Below the pieces are notes generated by a model. The model was not told where the DNA came from. It did no database searches and saw only the letters and a list, made by a program, of their open reading frames with translations. From the IMG/VR virus record IMGVR_UViG_3300021376_000029, positions 1 through 64,000 of that record: 64,000 nucleotides of DNA. One strand, given 5' to 3'. Positions 44,114 to 55,315 of the stretch are shown here, piece by piece. Origin of the DNA: a virus. The stretch's first letter is position 1. Each line of letters starts with the position of its first letter. The position numbers and the translations under genes are program-made.

Positions 44114-45298
44114 TTAGTCTCCTAAATTAGTTAAATAACCAAGCATTTTGTTGGCAATTACATCCCAAGTATATCTGGGATCGCTTGCCATAGTAGAACA
44201 TGCTTTTGCTTTTTCAGCATAATACTTTTTATCTGAATATAATTTATTCAGTTTTTCAACAACACTATCAACAGATACATATGCTCTGTCAATACCATAG
44301 TTGACATCTTTACCCATGAAAATAATTTCAGCAAGTTCACCGCAATTAGCAAAAAGTTCAGCACTTGCTGCATAATCGGGAAGAACTTGTGGGCACCCAG
44401 TTGCTGCCATTTCAAATGGCACCAGACCCCATCCTTCACCCTCTGAAGTATTTACTCCAACATCACATGAATTATAAATGACGTTCAAGACTTGTGGAGT
44501 AATTGTATTTTTTTCTGGTGTCATTTCTAACCCAGAAAGATATAATTTTCCCTGAGGATCAAGACCATTCCTTTCCATCTCAACATTGAACAGTGGAATA
44601 ATATCCCATCCACAATCTTTAGTCCCCATATGGAGATATAACTTTGCATTTGGTTTGCCAACTGCAAACTTGGCAAATGCTATAATAGTCAAATCAATTC
44701 TTTTACGAGGTTGGTTTCTATTGCCATTAAAGACAATAAAATCATCCTTTTTCATTTGACCAATCAATTCTCTACATTCCTGTTTATTCTTTCTGAAAAA
44801 AATGTCAGTATCAACACCATGCTCTAGTGTTTCAATACGTCCAGTATATCCAGCATCTTTCATTACTTGTTTGCCGAAATCAGTATAAGTAATTGAAAGA
44901 TCAAAATCATTTAAGAATGAAACAACAGAAGGGAACCATCCTCCGCCATCAATAGGGAAGTACGCTACAAATTTAAAATCATCAGTCTCTTTATATTTTT
45001 TTAGAATATCCCAATAAAATTTAATAATCCAAACATCATTGAAAGCAACAATAATGTCAGGTTTAATTTCATTATAAAGTTCGTCAATATAATTGAAACC
45101 ATAGGGATCTTGGGAACCACCCTTCTTTGATGCTTGGTAAATCTTAAAGTCAAAGGTATGTACTTGCCCAAAATAGTTGATACCCATAACATGAGTATCA
45201 AATTCTTTATGAATCCTTGTCAGGATAGATTCAGAAACTCTACCAAATCCACTCGGAATAACACAATCACCAATCCACAATAATTTTTTCTTTCTCAT
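44114..45298 (-). CDS. Glycosyltransferase, GT4-like
   Basis: A 394-residue protein of the GT-B fold. The N-terminal domain has LLWIGDCVIPSGFGRVSE (6-23), with the Gly-rich loop typical of GT4 acceptors. The C-terminal domain has FNGNRNQPRKRIDL (190-203), the nucleotide-sugar site, and the GT4 signature EGWGLVPFE with E288 and E296 seven residues apart. It likely transfers a sugar from an activated nucleotide donor. It lies among tail fibre genes, so glycosylation of virion proteins or of host surface is plausible but unproven. A weak TATAAATTA box lies about 33 bases upstream. Confidence 0.85.
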   Translation of the reverse strand: MRKKKLLWIGDCVIPSGFGRVSESILTRIHKEFDTHVMGINYFGQVHTFDFKIYQASKKGGSQDPYGFNYIDELYNEIKPDIIVAFNDVWIIKFYWDILKKYKETDDFKFVAYFPIDGGGWFPSVVSFLNDFDLSITYTDFGKQVMKDAGYTGRIETLEHGVDTDIFFRKNKQECRELIGQMKKDDFIVFNGNRNQPRKRIDLTIIAFAKFAVGKPNAKLYLHMGTKDCGWDIIPLFNVEMERNGLDPQGKLYLSGLEMTPEKNTITPQVLNVIYNSCDVGVNTSEGEGWGLVPFEMAATGCPQVLPDYAASAELFANCGELAEIIFMGKDVNYGIDRAYVSVDSVVEKLNKLYSDKKYYAEKAKACSTMASDPRYTWDVIANKMLGYLTNLGD

Positions 45299-45330
45299 AG
45301 AAATGACAATTTTTCATAAACATCATACTA

Positions 45331-45340
45331 TAATTTATAA
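45331..45340 (-). promoter_or_regulatory. Possible late promoter for glycosyltransferase
   Basis: TTATAAATTA on the minus strand is one base from TATAAATA at its end and lies 33 bases before the ATG at 45298. Confidence 0.45.
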
Positions 45341-45356
45341 GGGTTGTCAAGGACTA

Positions 45357-47510
45357 TTATGAAATGCTTCCTCCAATCGTACCATTAGCATTAAATACTG
45401 TGACAACAGCAGTTCCAGTATTTGCTGATAAAGTTACAGATGTTTGACTTGTGCCACCTGCATCACCTTTTGAAAGGTTTACTGCCGAAAACCCTGTAGT
45501 TGTTGTACTTGCAGTAATATTAATTTGCTTTGTTGAAGAATTAGTATTTCTTAAATAAATTTGAATCATTCTGCCTGCAGTAAGGTTACTAATATTAATA
45601 GTTCTTGTTGAACTGCTAGCACTTTGAACATATGCATAATATGACGTAGTTGCAGAATCTACAGTTGCATCTGCATCACTTGTTGAACTTGAGTTTCCGT
45701 AGGTTGCACCATTAACTACTGGAGCGGTTAACGTTTTAGTTGTCAGTGTTTGTGTATCATCAATTGTTACAATATCACCAGCAGTTGTTCCTCCAGGAGT
45801 TCTGCCAAGAACCGCAGTAGATGAAAGAACTGTAGTTCCAGCAATCTGATATGTCTTCCCTGTTGCAATATTTAAGTTTTCTGTTGATGACCAACGAGTT
45901 CCAGTGTTTGAATAAGTGAAAGTAATACCAGTTGTTCCGAGTGTAATACCAGCACCATCTACTGCTGCAGAAGTCGTTGCACCATCAGCAAGAACAATAT
46001 TAACATCATCAATGCTTAATACTGTTGAATTAATTGTTGTTGTAGATCCATTAACAACTAGATCTCCCGAAAGAGTTAATCCCGAAGCAACAATATCTCC
46101 AGATACTGTAATACCAGTAGAAGTAGTCTCTAGTTTTTTAGAATTATCATAATAAAGTTCTACAGAACCATCAGGTACTGCTTTCAGAAAATAATCACTA
46201 CTTGCATAAGATCTTAGTGCCAGTTGATCTCCATTCGTTTGAATATAAAGACCACCAGTTCCTTGATCGTTGATATAAGAAACTGATCCATCATGATATA
46301 GTGCTAAATCACTACCATCACCCAAAATAATACTATCATTATCACCAAAATAAGCATTGCTTGCAAAATTTACATTTTTATGGAAAATAACTTTTTCGGC
46401 AGTAACAGTAGTTTGTATACTTAAATAATCATTAGATCCTTCTTTAATTGTTAATGCAGGATTTAAATTATCCTTTACTGATATAGTAACACCTTGATTA
46501 GATAAATCAAGAGTTGAACCCTTTACCTTAAAAGAATTATTGATTATAGTGGTGCCAGTTCCTGTTGCCGCTCCGATTCTTACATCACCGTTGTTGATTA
46601 ACAGATCAAACGTATTTTCACTTGAAAGTATTTCACCACCATTAACGTTCAAGTCTCCCACAAGAATTGTGTCATTACTGTAAATTGTAAAGTTACTATT
46701 ACTTCCTGGAACACCACTTAAGGTTGTTCCCATATGAACATTAGAAGCGTTCCCAAAAGCATAAACCGTGGTGGGAACAGTGTTAAAAAGATCTTGTATT
46801 AACTGTGTTCCTTCTATAAAAGGATTTCTTAAAGTCAGTGTACCATTTGTTGCACCGATTCTAATACTAGTCGCTGCTCCAAATGCTTCAACTGTAGTTG
46901 CATAATCATCAAAGAAATCAACAGTTGTTACACCAGAACTTACTGAGATAGTTCCAGTATCGCTTGTTAAAGTTCCTGCAATTGTAGCATCCTCATCTAC
47001 TTGTAACGTATCAACTTGAGCAATCCCATCAATATAAATGTCTCTCCATTCTTGTGTTGAACTACCTAAATCATAGGTGTCATCTAAATTTGGGAGAGCG
47101 TTTGAATTTAAATCAGCATTAAAAACAATATTATCAGTATTTAAATCCCCAAAGATAATACTACCAGCACTGCTATTACCAGCTCTAAATGTAATATCTC
47201 CTTCTACTGTAAGACCACTGGCAACATAGAGACTTTTGCTAACACCAAGAGTATTTGAATCTACTTTATAAAGACCTAAATCAGTTGTACTATCAAAAGA
47301 TAAACTCGGTGCATTTAATGTGCCGTCTTCAAGTTGAATGGTTTGTCCTGAAAGAGTTACAAAACCAGCAACTACCTGATTAATTGAAGTAGATAATACT
47401 TTTGATGGTGTTACTAAAAGTGCAGCATCGCCTATATCAGTGCCGATGAGGTTAATCATCTGACGCTGTTGTTCAAAAGTATTGCTTATTAAAACTTCTC
47501 TAATTGCCAT
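45357..47510 (-). CDS. Tail-fibre-like virion protein (717 aa)
   Basis: A 717-residue beta-rich protein. The N-terminus AIREVLISNTFEQQRQMIN with LIGTDIGD is an attachment-type domain I recall from cyanophage fibres. Next come repeat strands (SLYVASGLTVEGDITF, TYDLGSSTQEWRDIYID, AFGAATSIRIGATNGTL, twice) that resemble the shaft of a fibre such as those ending in a chaperone, and a C-terminal TITASTTT/TVFNANGTIGG part. The repeated NLDDTYDLGSSTQEWR unit is common in phage fibres. It overlaps the small gene upstream by 11 bases. Confidence 0.75.
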   Translation of the reverse strand: MAIREVLISNTFEQQRQMINLIGTDIGDAALLVTPSKVLSTSINQVVAGFVTLSGQTIQLEDGTLNAPSLSFDSTTDLGLYKVDSNTLGVSKSLYVASGLTVEGDITFRAGNSSAGSIIFGDLNTDNIVFNADLNSNALPNLDDTYDLGSSTQEWRDIYIDGIAQVDTLQVDEDATIAGTLTSDTGTISVSSGVTTVDFFDDYATTVEAFGAATSIRIGATNGTLTLRNPFIEGTQLIQDLFNTVPTTVYAFGNASNVHMGTTLSGVPGSNSNFTIYSNDTILVGDLNVNGGEILSSENTFDLLINNGDVRIGAATGTGTTIINNSFKVKGSTLDLSNQGVTISVKDNLNPALTIKEGSNDYLSIQTTVTAEKVIFHKNVNFASNAYFGDNDSIILGDGSDLALYHDGSVSYINDQGTGGLYIQTNGDQLALRSYASSDYFLKAVPDGSVELYYDNSKKLETTSTGITVSGDIVASGLTLSGDLVVNGSTTTINSTVLSIDDVNIVLADGATTSAAVDGAGITLGTTGITFTYSNTGTRWSSTENLNIATGKTYQIAGTTVLSSTAVLGRTPGGTTAGDIVTIDDTQTLTTKTLTAPVVNGATYGNSSSTSDADATVDSATTSYYAYVQSASSSTRTINISNLTAGRMIQIYLRNTNSSTKQINITASTTTTGFSAVNLSKGDAGGTSQTSVTLSANTGTAVVTVFNANGTIGGSIS

Positions 47511-47706
47511 TTGTAAGTTTCTTTAATAGTTGCTTGATTTCATCAAGTTCTTGCTTCAAAGTATTTATCTCATTATTCATATTGTCGCGGTTTGCTTTTG
47601 CTTTCATATAATGTTCATACTCATCACGATTAGAGTTGATCACAGCACCACTATTTGTATCTCTATAAAGATTGCTGTGACCCTCTACTTTAAGTTTATC
47701 TATCAT
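47500..47706 (-). CDS. Small conserved cyanophage-type protein (68 aa)
   Basis: A 68-residue protein. Its first half VEGHSNLYRDTNSGAVINSN with DEYEHYMKAK is a pattern I recall as conserved in T4-like cyanophages. The second half is a coiled coil (INTLKQELDEIKQLLKKL). Overlaps of 4 and 11 bases with neighbours show coupling to the DUF4815 and fibre genes. An assembly or attachment role is inferred. Confidence 0.75.
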   Translation of the reverse strand: MIDKLKVEGHSNLYRDTNSGAVINSNRDEYEHYMKAKANRDNMNNEINTLKQELDEIKQLLKKLTNGN

Positions 47707-50700
47707 GAGTGTGCAATTACGCGAAGATCTTCAAGACGAGGAGCAAGTGCTGGATTTGATCCGACAAATACAATTTTGATTGCAAAAGAACCGAATGGAC
47801 TTAAGTTATTTGCAGTATACTTATATTCAATGTAAGAATCTAAATCTTCAGAACTTGATGAGAAAGCTCTTAGATTAGATGGAGTAATTGACGCAGTATT
47901 ATCGGAATAACCAGTTTGATTAAAATATGTCCAATTTATCTTATTGAAATCTTCAGAACTTCCATCAGGTCTTAATTTATACATAACCTTGATATCTCTG
48001 TTGTTAAAAAGATTTGCAGTTATCTTACAATCAAGAGATGTAGCTGGAGCATCAAGGGTGATCTCTTTAGTCACATACTTAGAAACTGATGAACTTCCAT
48101 AAGAGTTTGTCTCAGGAACAAATAAGAATCCTCCAGTATCAGAAACACTAGAAACTGTTCTACCAGTAACTGGAACTGTTCCTGCGTCTGTATCATTAAC
48201 AATATCACCAGATACAAATGGATTTGGTGATGTTAATTTAATTTTCAGTGAACCAGTTCCAGAATCCCAACCAATAATTTGACCACTCTTAAGAGTTACT
48301 GTAGTAGAATTAGCAACAACAGATCCTTGAGTTACAGGATTATTTCCTACAAAATCACCAACAATATCAATCACTTTGATCTTGCGATTAATAGAGTCTA
48401 CACTTACAATTTGTCCAGATGCACCACTGACTGCTTGTGTTAGTCTCGTATTACTATCAACAGTATTAGTAAATGATCCTCCACTAATATTGCTATAATC
48501 AATAATAACACTCCTAACAAATTTTGCAATATTTGTGATAGTATATGCAGAACTAGTTGGTACTATTAAAGTTTGTGATTTAGTACCAAAACGATCTTCA
48601 CTACCTGTGGGGGCATCAATTCTAGATCCAATAGTGATTACATTCGCTCTATTTACATCTAAAACAGGAGATACATTATCTTTTGTTGTTTCCAGGGAAA
48701 CAAAATACGATAATGATGATTTTCTATTCAATAAATTTGGATTAGCACGATAAACTTCATTTACTCTTGAAGCAATTACTCTACTGTCTTCAAAATAATA
48801 ATTATCATTTGAAGTAACAGTAACAGGTAATGCTAAAGTATATTCGTTCGTTGTTCTAGAATCAACTGATTTACCATATGCAGTTTCAATTGTAGTTGAG
48901 ACATTTGAAGATGGGAATGATACTATAGAAATTTGTGATTGCAGAATTTCATATACTTTATTAGTTGTTGCAAAAACATTATTTCCACCACCACCACCAG
49001 CACCAGTCATGGCTGGATTAGCAGTATTCCAAAGAGTAGAATCAATTTGAATGCAATATGTATCATAACCAACATTACTTACTGAATGTAATCCATTAAT
49101 TAAGGATACTGGAATTCCAAAAATATTTTCTGGAGTTCCAATACCAGAAACATTAGATAATACTACAACGTCACCTTCTTTCATTCCATGATTTGGTTGT
49201 GTTACTCTAATTACTTTTTGATTTGCACCAAACAGTGAAGAAGTGCCAAGAGTATTATCTACTTGTATTGGGTTAATAGGAAGTTTTACAGATCCTATTA
49301 CATCATTTGTTAATTGAATTGTAGATGTAGTAGAAGTATTAAATACACATCTATTGATATTAAACTTGAGATCTTCAATTTCATCTTCAACCCAAGCAGA
49401 TGAATTTTGAGACTTGAATAAAGACCCAACGTTTGGTTGGTTAGATGATACAATAATACTATTAAGAAGTGGACTTCCTACTCGTGAACTATAAAGTTTA
49501 TAGTCAGAACTTGGCGTAGAAACAACGAAAGCATAAGTTGCATTGTTTTCAAGATAAACTGGTGATTTAAACTTGAAGGTAGTTTTTACACTAGCATCTG
49601 TTGAAGTAGCAACACCCATTTTCACAGCTGGGTTAGTGATTCTTAAAATAGATTCAGCAGTTGCAAGACCATCACCACCAATAATTGTTACAGTAGGTGG
49701 TGTATAATATCCAGAACCAGAGTTTGTAATATTAATTTCATAAATTTTTCCACCATAAATTTTTGGTGATGCTGTAGCAACAGACCCAAATGTTCCGCCA
49801 TTATCACCATTAATTGTTACTGTAGTCGCGCCTGATACTGTAGAATAACTAGAACCAAAAGTATTAACTTTAATAGATTCAATAATTCCAGAATCTTGAT
49901 CTATAAAGAAAGAAGTAGATGTTATAGCAGGTGATCTGTTGACAACAAATTCTTCACCAGCAATGAAAGAAACACCATTATGATTTGAAAGTATTAGATT
50001 ATATCTAGTATTTGCTGAAGAAACAATAGACTGTTTCTTAATAACACCAGTAGCACCAGAAGTTTTTCCAGTTATAGTTTCACCAACAAAGAGAGTTATT
50101 CCTTGTGGAATAGTCGTTGAAATCTTTATTCTAAGGATAGTATCAGAATTCAATGAAACTTCACTAAATGGTAAAATATTTCTAGTAGGAATTCCTCCAT
50201 TGGTTTCTACTAAGTAGAGAGATACAGGACGTTCAGTGTCTGCGTTAGTTGGATTTAATTTATTTTGGAAATAAAGATTAACACTAGAAAGGAAGACTCC
50301 TTCATCAAAACCTGTTACGGCAAAAGTTTGTGCCAGAGGATCTAGAAGACCAGATTGGTTAATATTTACTTGAGAACTTCCGATAAGTTGGACTGTATCT
50401 GAATTTAGTACAGATCTTCTGCTGATAGATGTAAATCTACTAGAACCTAAAGAAGTTTCTACCAAACCAGCAGCACGATATTCTGTTTCTGCAAATGTAG
50501 AAACTTTAGTATTATCGTTAGAGTTTATTGAACTTGACGTTAATCTGAAAGACTTACTACCACAAACAAATCTTCTTTGATTTCCAGATGTCTGGAAGAA
50601 TGTTTCAACTGAGGAGTTTAAATCAAATGTCTTTTTGCCTAAAACAGGTGCATATCCAGTAGGAATTAAAAACTGTCCGCTTATATTACCATTTATATCA

Positions 50701-53700
50701 GTAATAATAGAAGTTCCAAAACCTTTTTCTGCATATCCAGCAATTCCAGTGAATGGAGTAGTTATATTAGTAACATCATCTGGGTTTATCCACGACGAAA
50801 CATCAATGCCGTCAAAGAATGCATATAATCTAGTTTCTGGTTCTAATCCTCTAGCAACAAACTTAACTACATTTCGGCGCATATATGGATTATATGCTGT
50901 AGATAAAACTCTGTCGTTTGCAGATACAGTCGCTGCCCCATATGGGGTCAATCTATTCTGAGTTCCATTTCTAGTTCTAGTCCTTGTTTTTCCTTTGAGA
51001 ACTGAGGTAGAATTATTACTGATAGAATTGAATTGAGAACCTGAGGTTGAATTGCTCAAAGAATAATTAGCAGATCCAGTCCAAGCAAACTGCCATTCAT
51101 TCCAAATAGTTCCCCATGAACCAGGAATATTATTTTGAATGGTATCAAAAATTGAATTTTCATTTACAATCAATTCTGGTGCAATGGTAGTATCTTTCCA
51201 TTCATCAATATTTGGTTCTAATGTTACTATCCCACCAAATTTTGCTGCTCTTCCAGGATTAATTGTAATCGTGGTTGAAGCATGTGGGTTATTAATAGTA
51301 GACTGTTCTGTGAATGGAAGAGTAATTAATTCACCAGTTTTCTTATATCCACTTGCAGATCTTTGTAAATCATTAGTATTTTTTTCAATTAATTTTGTTT
51401 GAGATGCATAGTAACTTGGTCTTGCAACTCCTGTTTGCATATCAATAGAACATGAGTAATCAATTGAATTAGTATTGCCAATATTATGACCTTCAAAATT
51501 ATCTACTAAAATACCATTCTTAAATCTTTCATTTCCAAATTCATCACGAACTTGGGTGTTAAATGTATCTTGCTCAAGAAGACTTAATACAGTATAGTAT
51601 TCAAGTTTTTCAATCCTCTTTTCAAGTTTACCAATATCACGCATTGTATAGCGACGATTATCAATGCTCTTGGTTTTGATATCAAAAATATTAAAAGTAT
51701 ATGCAGGAATATTGAAATAGTATAAAAGCATTCCATCTGAAATTTCAGAAGGTACTTGAGGATTCAGTGAAGGTGTTCCTTTAGATACAGTAAATGAACC
51801 ATCTTTAGTGAGATATAAAGCATCAATTCTATTCAGATAAAATCTATATCCAGTATCATATGAAGTTCCAAATAAAGGAATTGCTGGAGAAGCAGAACCA
51901 ACACCATTGAACTTGAGGGCATCAGTAGTTTTCTTATCACTATATCCTGGAAGAACAGTTTCAGTATCAAGTCCAGTGTAGTCTGAAACTCTAGGTCTGA
52001 AATCAACTACATCTCTCAGAGAAATTTCTCCATATACAGATGAAGTAAATGAAGGTATATTTTTATAATTAATGTTCGTATAAGAATCTACAGTAAAGTA
52101 ATCACCAGTATTTGTATTACCAATATGTCTAAAGTAATCATACACTACTAAAAGTTTATTGGTAGGAATTTGAGCATCTGGTTTTCTAATAATTCTTGCT
52201 AAATCATAATGAGTATCTCTTTGACCACCATCAAAAATAAATCTATCAGTTACATTAGTATCATTTTTAGTGGCATCAGCTCCACTGGAAGACATGTATA
52301 TTGCTTGTAATGTATAACCATCTGCATATTGTAGAGGAATAACTGGATCAGAAAATCCTGTCGCTACTTGATATTCTTGTGAATATACTAATACTTTAGT
52401 TTTTGGTATAGTATCACTTTTGTTAACAGGAGCAATTAACTTAAATGGTGCCGAAGCAAATGATCCAGTTAATGTAATAGTAAGAGATTTATTGCTATTT
52501 GAATACGAAACTACGCCAGATCCTGATATATCAATTAAGTTACCATTAGATGGATTGCTAAGAATATAATTATCAGATGAATAATTTAAGAAACTTTCAT
52601 TAGTACCTACAGTTACAGTAAATGCTCCTGATGCATCAAAATTACCAATGAATTCTTTCTGAACAGTATAATTGATATTTGTATTATTAGGATTAAGAAT
52701 TGTAGTTTGTACATTCTTATTTGGTAAAGGAAGTAATAAGGAATTGCCTGTCAGACCATTCAGTTTTGTTCTGACTCTTGAAATAACTTTACCTGTAAAT
52801 GAACTTAAGATTAGACCATAAACATAAATTCTGCTGGTAAAACCTGAACCCTCTCTTACAGCAAATCTTACTAAGTATTTTCTAGTAATACCAGCGTTAT
52901 CTGTAACTTCAATAATATCACCTTTACTTAAGTCTAGATCAGGACGTGAGGCTAAATTATCAGCACTAATATAGTATGATCCTTCTACTGCATTAAATGT
53001 TGCGCCGTTAGCAACATTGAATATATCCTGTTTAGATGTAATATCACCAGCAAATGGATTCCCCGTAGTAGAACCATAAAAACTTTTAATATATGAAGCA
53101 TCATAAGAAATAACGTTATTTTTATTCAGAATAGCTTCAAATGCACACCCATTTCCTCCATAATTACTAGTAACAGTCACTACAGGAGATGAATTATAAT
53201 TACCTAAAGATAAACGAGCTGCGTTAGTTATTCTAATAGATCTTAATTCACCGTTCGTTATAGTAATATTAGATGCTTGAATAATAGAAGTTACATCAGT
53301 ACCACCAATTGATATAGTTAGACTACTAGCAGTAGTATAACCACTTCCAAATGATTTTGGTTTTAAATATGCAATAGTGCTATCTTCTTCAATAATATTG
53401 TATGGAGTAGAAGTGCCATCCAGTTCAGACAATATAGTTTCATTATCCTGAAAAATTCCATTAACACGAGATAATACTACTTCATTTGTATCTGATAAAA
53501 TTTGTTCAACAATACCCTCTGCTCCACTAGATTGTCCTGTAACGAATTTTCCTACGCTAAAGTTTACAGGATTTTTGCATAATACTTTAGTATAATACTC
53601 AGTACCAAAAAGACCTAATTTATATAATGATGATGTTTTATCGTAAATATTAGCATTTGAATTGCCAGTTAAAAATTTCAGATATTTTGTTTTTGAAATA

Positions 53701-55277
53701 CCAATATATGATGTGGTAATTCTATCTGCATCCATCAGTGTTCCACTAACAGAACCCATAGTTATCGTTTGACCAATTATAAAATCAACACTGGATGGTT
53801 TTGTTACCAAAACAACTGCTTTAGTTTGTGAAGCATTTTGTTGATAAACTCTGACTTCACCGCTAATAGATCCAATAGAATATGGCGTATTTACTGCAAC
53901 CTGACCAGATGAAGAAATGTTAGATACTGTTAAAATCCAGAATTTTTCACTTTCTGGTGAATCTGCGTTTAAGTTTGCTGTTGTATCACCATATAATACA
54001 TCACTATGAGTATCATAAAGTTTAATTTCTTGATATGGATTAGTACTTAATAATCCAGAACCAGTTAAGTTTTGAGTTTTACCTTCAATATCAGGAAAAG
54101 AATATAGATTTTTTACTGTATAATTAGAACCTTCTAAAGGTGATATGAAAATATTTTCTTGAGTTTCTGTATCTCTTGCCTTGTCAACTACAATATATTT
54201 TGTAGAGGTTGTTTCTATTTCATATCCTCTAACATATGCTTTTCCAGGATTTAATGAAATGGCAAATTTATTTTCATCACCACCTTGTTGAGTAGTATAA
54301 AGTCCATTGTTTGATCCATTATTTAAATGTTCTTGCAGATTTATTGTAAAGTCTCTTACAATATAATCTCCAGATTCATCCTGGGTTCTTCTAGCAAGAA
54401 TGGCGAGAATATCATTAACACTAAAATTAAGATTTCCAATTGGGGTTGTAATTTGACTATTACCACCAATAATGACCATTAACTGAACAAAATCTTTTTG
54501 ATCAGGACTTGAAATATCTCTTTTTACCAATGAAACAGTGATCTTTAATCTATGTGATCCAGGAGCACTAAAATTTGAATATCCCTGAGCATTATCAAGA
54601 AGAGAAAGATCTTCTTCTGAAGTTACCAACTGTTCATTTATAACAAAACCAACTTTGTATGAAGGAGTATTGCTATATTTGTCTAATATTACTGTTTCAG
54701 TATTATTTCTTACTAATGTGCCGTTTATGAAATAAACTCCTTCTTTTACAGTTACCGCAGATCCAAATCCCATGGCTGGACTTGATGTTGGTTTTACATT
54801 ACCAGTAATACCAACAATTGCTGTCGGTGATCCAGGAGAATTTGCAATAATCGTTTCGCCTTCTGCAAATGTTTTTTGAACATTTGAAGTTCCGCTGTTT
54901 TCATATTTGACAAATAATGTTGCTGAATCTGTATCAGTAAAAGCAGTAGCATCTATGACTGTTGCAACAATTCCAGTAGTTGCACCAGTCATTTTTTTAC
55001 CAATGTAATCAGTAATTTGTAAATTATTGGTAAAAGAACTTACTTTAACATAAGAATATTGACTATCAAAAATAATTTCCCCAGGTACTACTACAGAACC
55101 TTGCTTAAACTTTGATTTAGCAAGAGTTTCTATTTGAGTTTGTAATATTGATTGTAATGTAGTTAATTCTCTTGATTGGATTGAATATCCAGGTCTAAAC
55201 AGAACCCTATAAAAATTTTTTAAGGGATCAAAATCATCAAAATATGGAGCTTTATTAAGATTCGTACTCTGGGGCAT
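47703..55277 (-). CDS. Giant DUF4815-domain baseplate/tail protein (2524 aa)
   Basis: A 2524-residue structural protein. The N-terminus carries a clear DUF4815 pattern: APYFDDFDPLKNFYRVLFRPG, QSRELTTLQSILQTQIE and FKQGSVVVPG (residues 9-68). Long Thr/Ser/Asn-rich beta regions follow. It includes several GSGYxTxP modules (for example ITNSGSGYYTPPTVTI near nt 49700 and FGSGYTTASSLTI near 53340). A coiled segment DIGKLEKRIEKLEYYTVLSLL lies near the middle. The C-terminal ~180 residues end in a FGSFAIKIVF...LRVIAHS domain. It lies just downstream of gp8 in the position of gp9/gp10-type baseplate genes. The role is inferred from family and position. Confidence 0.8.
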   Translation of the reverse strand: MPQSTNLNKAPYFDDFDPLKNFYRVLFRPGYSIQSRELTTLQSILQTQIETLAKSKFKQGSVVVPGEIIFDSQYSYVKVSSFTNNLQITDYIGKKMTGATTGIVATVIDATAFTDTDSATLFVKYENSGTSNVQKTFAEGETIIANSPGSPTAIVGITGNVKPTSSPAMGFGSAVTVKEGVYFINGTLVRNNTETVILDKYSNTPSYKVGFVINEQLVTSEEDLSLLDNAQGYSNFSAPGSHRLKITVSLVKRDISSPDQKDFVQLMVIIGGNSQITTPIGNLNFSVNDILAILARRTQDESGDYIVRDFTINLQEHLNNGSNNGLYTTQQGGDENKFAISLNPGKAYVRGYEIETTSTKYIVVDKARDTETQENIFISPLEGSNYTVKNLYSFPDIEGKTQNLTGSGLLSTNPYQEIKLYDTHSDVLYGDTTANLNADSPESEKFWILTVSNISSSGQVAVNTPYSIGSISGEVRVYQQNASQTKAVVLVTKPSSVDFIIGQTITMGSVSGTLMDADRITTSYIGISKTKYLKFLTGNSNANIYDKTSSLYKLGLFGTEYYTKVLCKNPVNFSVGKFVTGQSSGAEGIVEQILSDTNEVVLSRVNGIFQDNETILSELDGTSTPYNIIEEDSTIAYLKPKSFGSGYTTASSLTISIGGTDVTSIIQASNITITNGELRSIRITNAARLSLGNYNSSPVVTVTSNYGGNGCAFEAILNKNNVISYDASYIKSFYGSTTGNPFAGDITSKQDIFNVANGATFNAVEGSYYISADNLASRPDLDLSKGDIIEVTDNAGITRKYLVRFAVREGSGFTSRIYVYGLILSSFTGKVISRVRTKLNGLTGNSLLLPLPNKNVQTTILNPNNTNINYTVQKEFIGNFDASGAFTVTVGTNESFLNYSSDNYILSNPSNGNLIDISGSGVVSYSNSNKSLTITLTGSFASAPFKLIAPVNKSDTIPKTKVLVYSQEYQVATGFSDPVIPLQYADGYTLQAIYMSSSGADATKNDTNVTDRFIFDGGQRDTHYDLARIIRKPDAQIPTNKLLVVYDYFRHIGNTNTGDYFTVDSYTNINYKNIPSFTSSVYGEISLRDVVDFRPRVSDYTGLDTETVLPGYSDKKTTDALKFNGVGSASPAIPLFGTSYDTGYRFYLNRIDALYLTKDGSFTVSKGTPSLNPQVPSEISDGMLLYYFNIPAYTFNIFDIKTKSIDNRRYTMRDIGKLEKRIEKLEYYTVLSLLEQDTFNTQVRDEFGNERFKNGILVDNFEGHNIGNTNSIDYSCSIDMQTGVARPSYYASQTKLIEKNTNDLQRSASGYKKTGELITLPFTEQSTINNPHASTTITINPGRAAKFGGIVTLEPNIDEWKDTTIAPELIVNENSIFDTIQNNIPGSWGTIWNEWQFAWTGSANYSLSNSTSGSQFNSISNNSTSVLKGKTRTRTRNGTQNRLTPYGAATVSANDRVLSTAYNPYMRRNVVKFVARGLEPETRLYAFFDGIDVSSWINPDDVTNITTPFTGIAGYAEKGFGTSIITDINGNISGQFLIPTGYAPVLGKKTFDLNSSVETFFQTSGNQRRFVCGSKSFRLTSSSINSNDNTKVSTFAETEYRAAGLVETSLGSSRFTSISRRSVLNSDTVQLIGSSQVNINQSGLLDPLAQTFAVTGFDEGVFLSSVNLYFQNKLNPTNADTERPVSLYLVETNGGIPTRNILPFSEVSLNSDTILRIKISTTIPQGITLFVGETITGKTSGATGVIKKQSIVSSANTRYNLILSNHNGVSFIAGEEFVVNRSPAITSTSFFIDQDSGIIESIKVNTFGSSYSTVSGATTVTINGDNGGTFGSVATASPKIYGGKIYEINITNSGSGYYTPPTVTIIGGDGLATAESILRITNPAVKMGVATSTDASVKTTFKFKSPVYLENNATYAFVVSTPSSDYKLYSSRVGSPLLNSIIVSSNQPNVGSLFKSQNSSAWVEDEIEDLKFNINRCVFNTSTTSTIQLTNDVIGSVKLPINPIQVDNTLGTSSLFGANQKVIRVTQPNHGMKEGDVVVLSNVSGIGTPENIFGIPVSLINGLHSVSNVGYDTYCIQIDSTLWNTANPAMTGAGGGGGNNVFATTNKVYEILQSQISIVSFPSSNVSTTIETAYGKSVDSRTTNEYTLALPVTVTSNDNYYFEDSRVIASRVNEVYRANPNLLNRKSSLSYFVSLETTKDNVSPVLDVNRANVITIGSRIDAPTGSEDRFGTKSQTLIVPTSSAYTITNIAKFVRSVIIDYSNISGGSFTNTVDSNTRLTQAVSGASGQIVSVDSINRKIKVIDIVGDFVGNNPVTQGSVVANSTTVTLKSGQIIGWDSGTGSLKIKLTSPNPFVSGDIVNDTDAGTVPVTGRTVSSVSDTGGFLFVPETNSYGSSSVSKYVTKEITLDAPATSLDCKITANLFNNRDIKVMYKLRPDGSSEDFNKINWTYFNQTGYSDNTASITPSNLRAFSSSSEDLDSYIEYKYTANNLSPFGSFAIKIVFVGSNPALAPRLEDLRVIAHS

Positions 55278-55315
55278 ATTATTAAACTATTAATGAGTTT
55301 GATCTATGATATATA

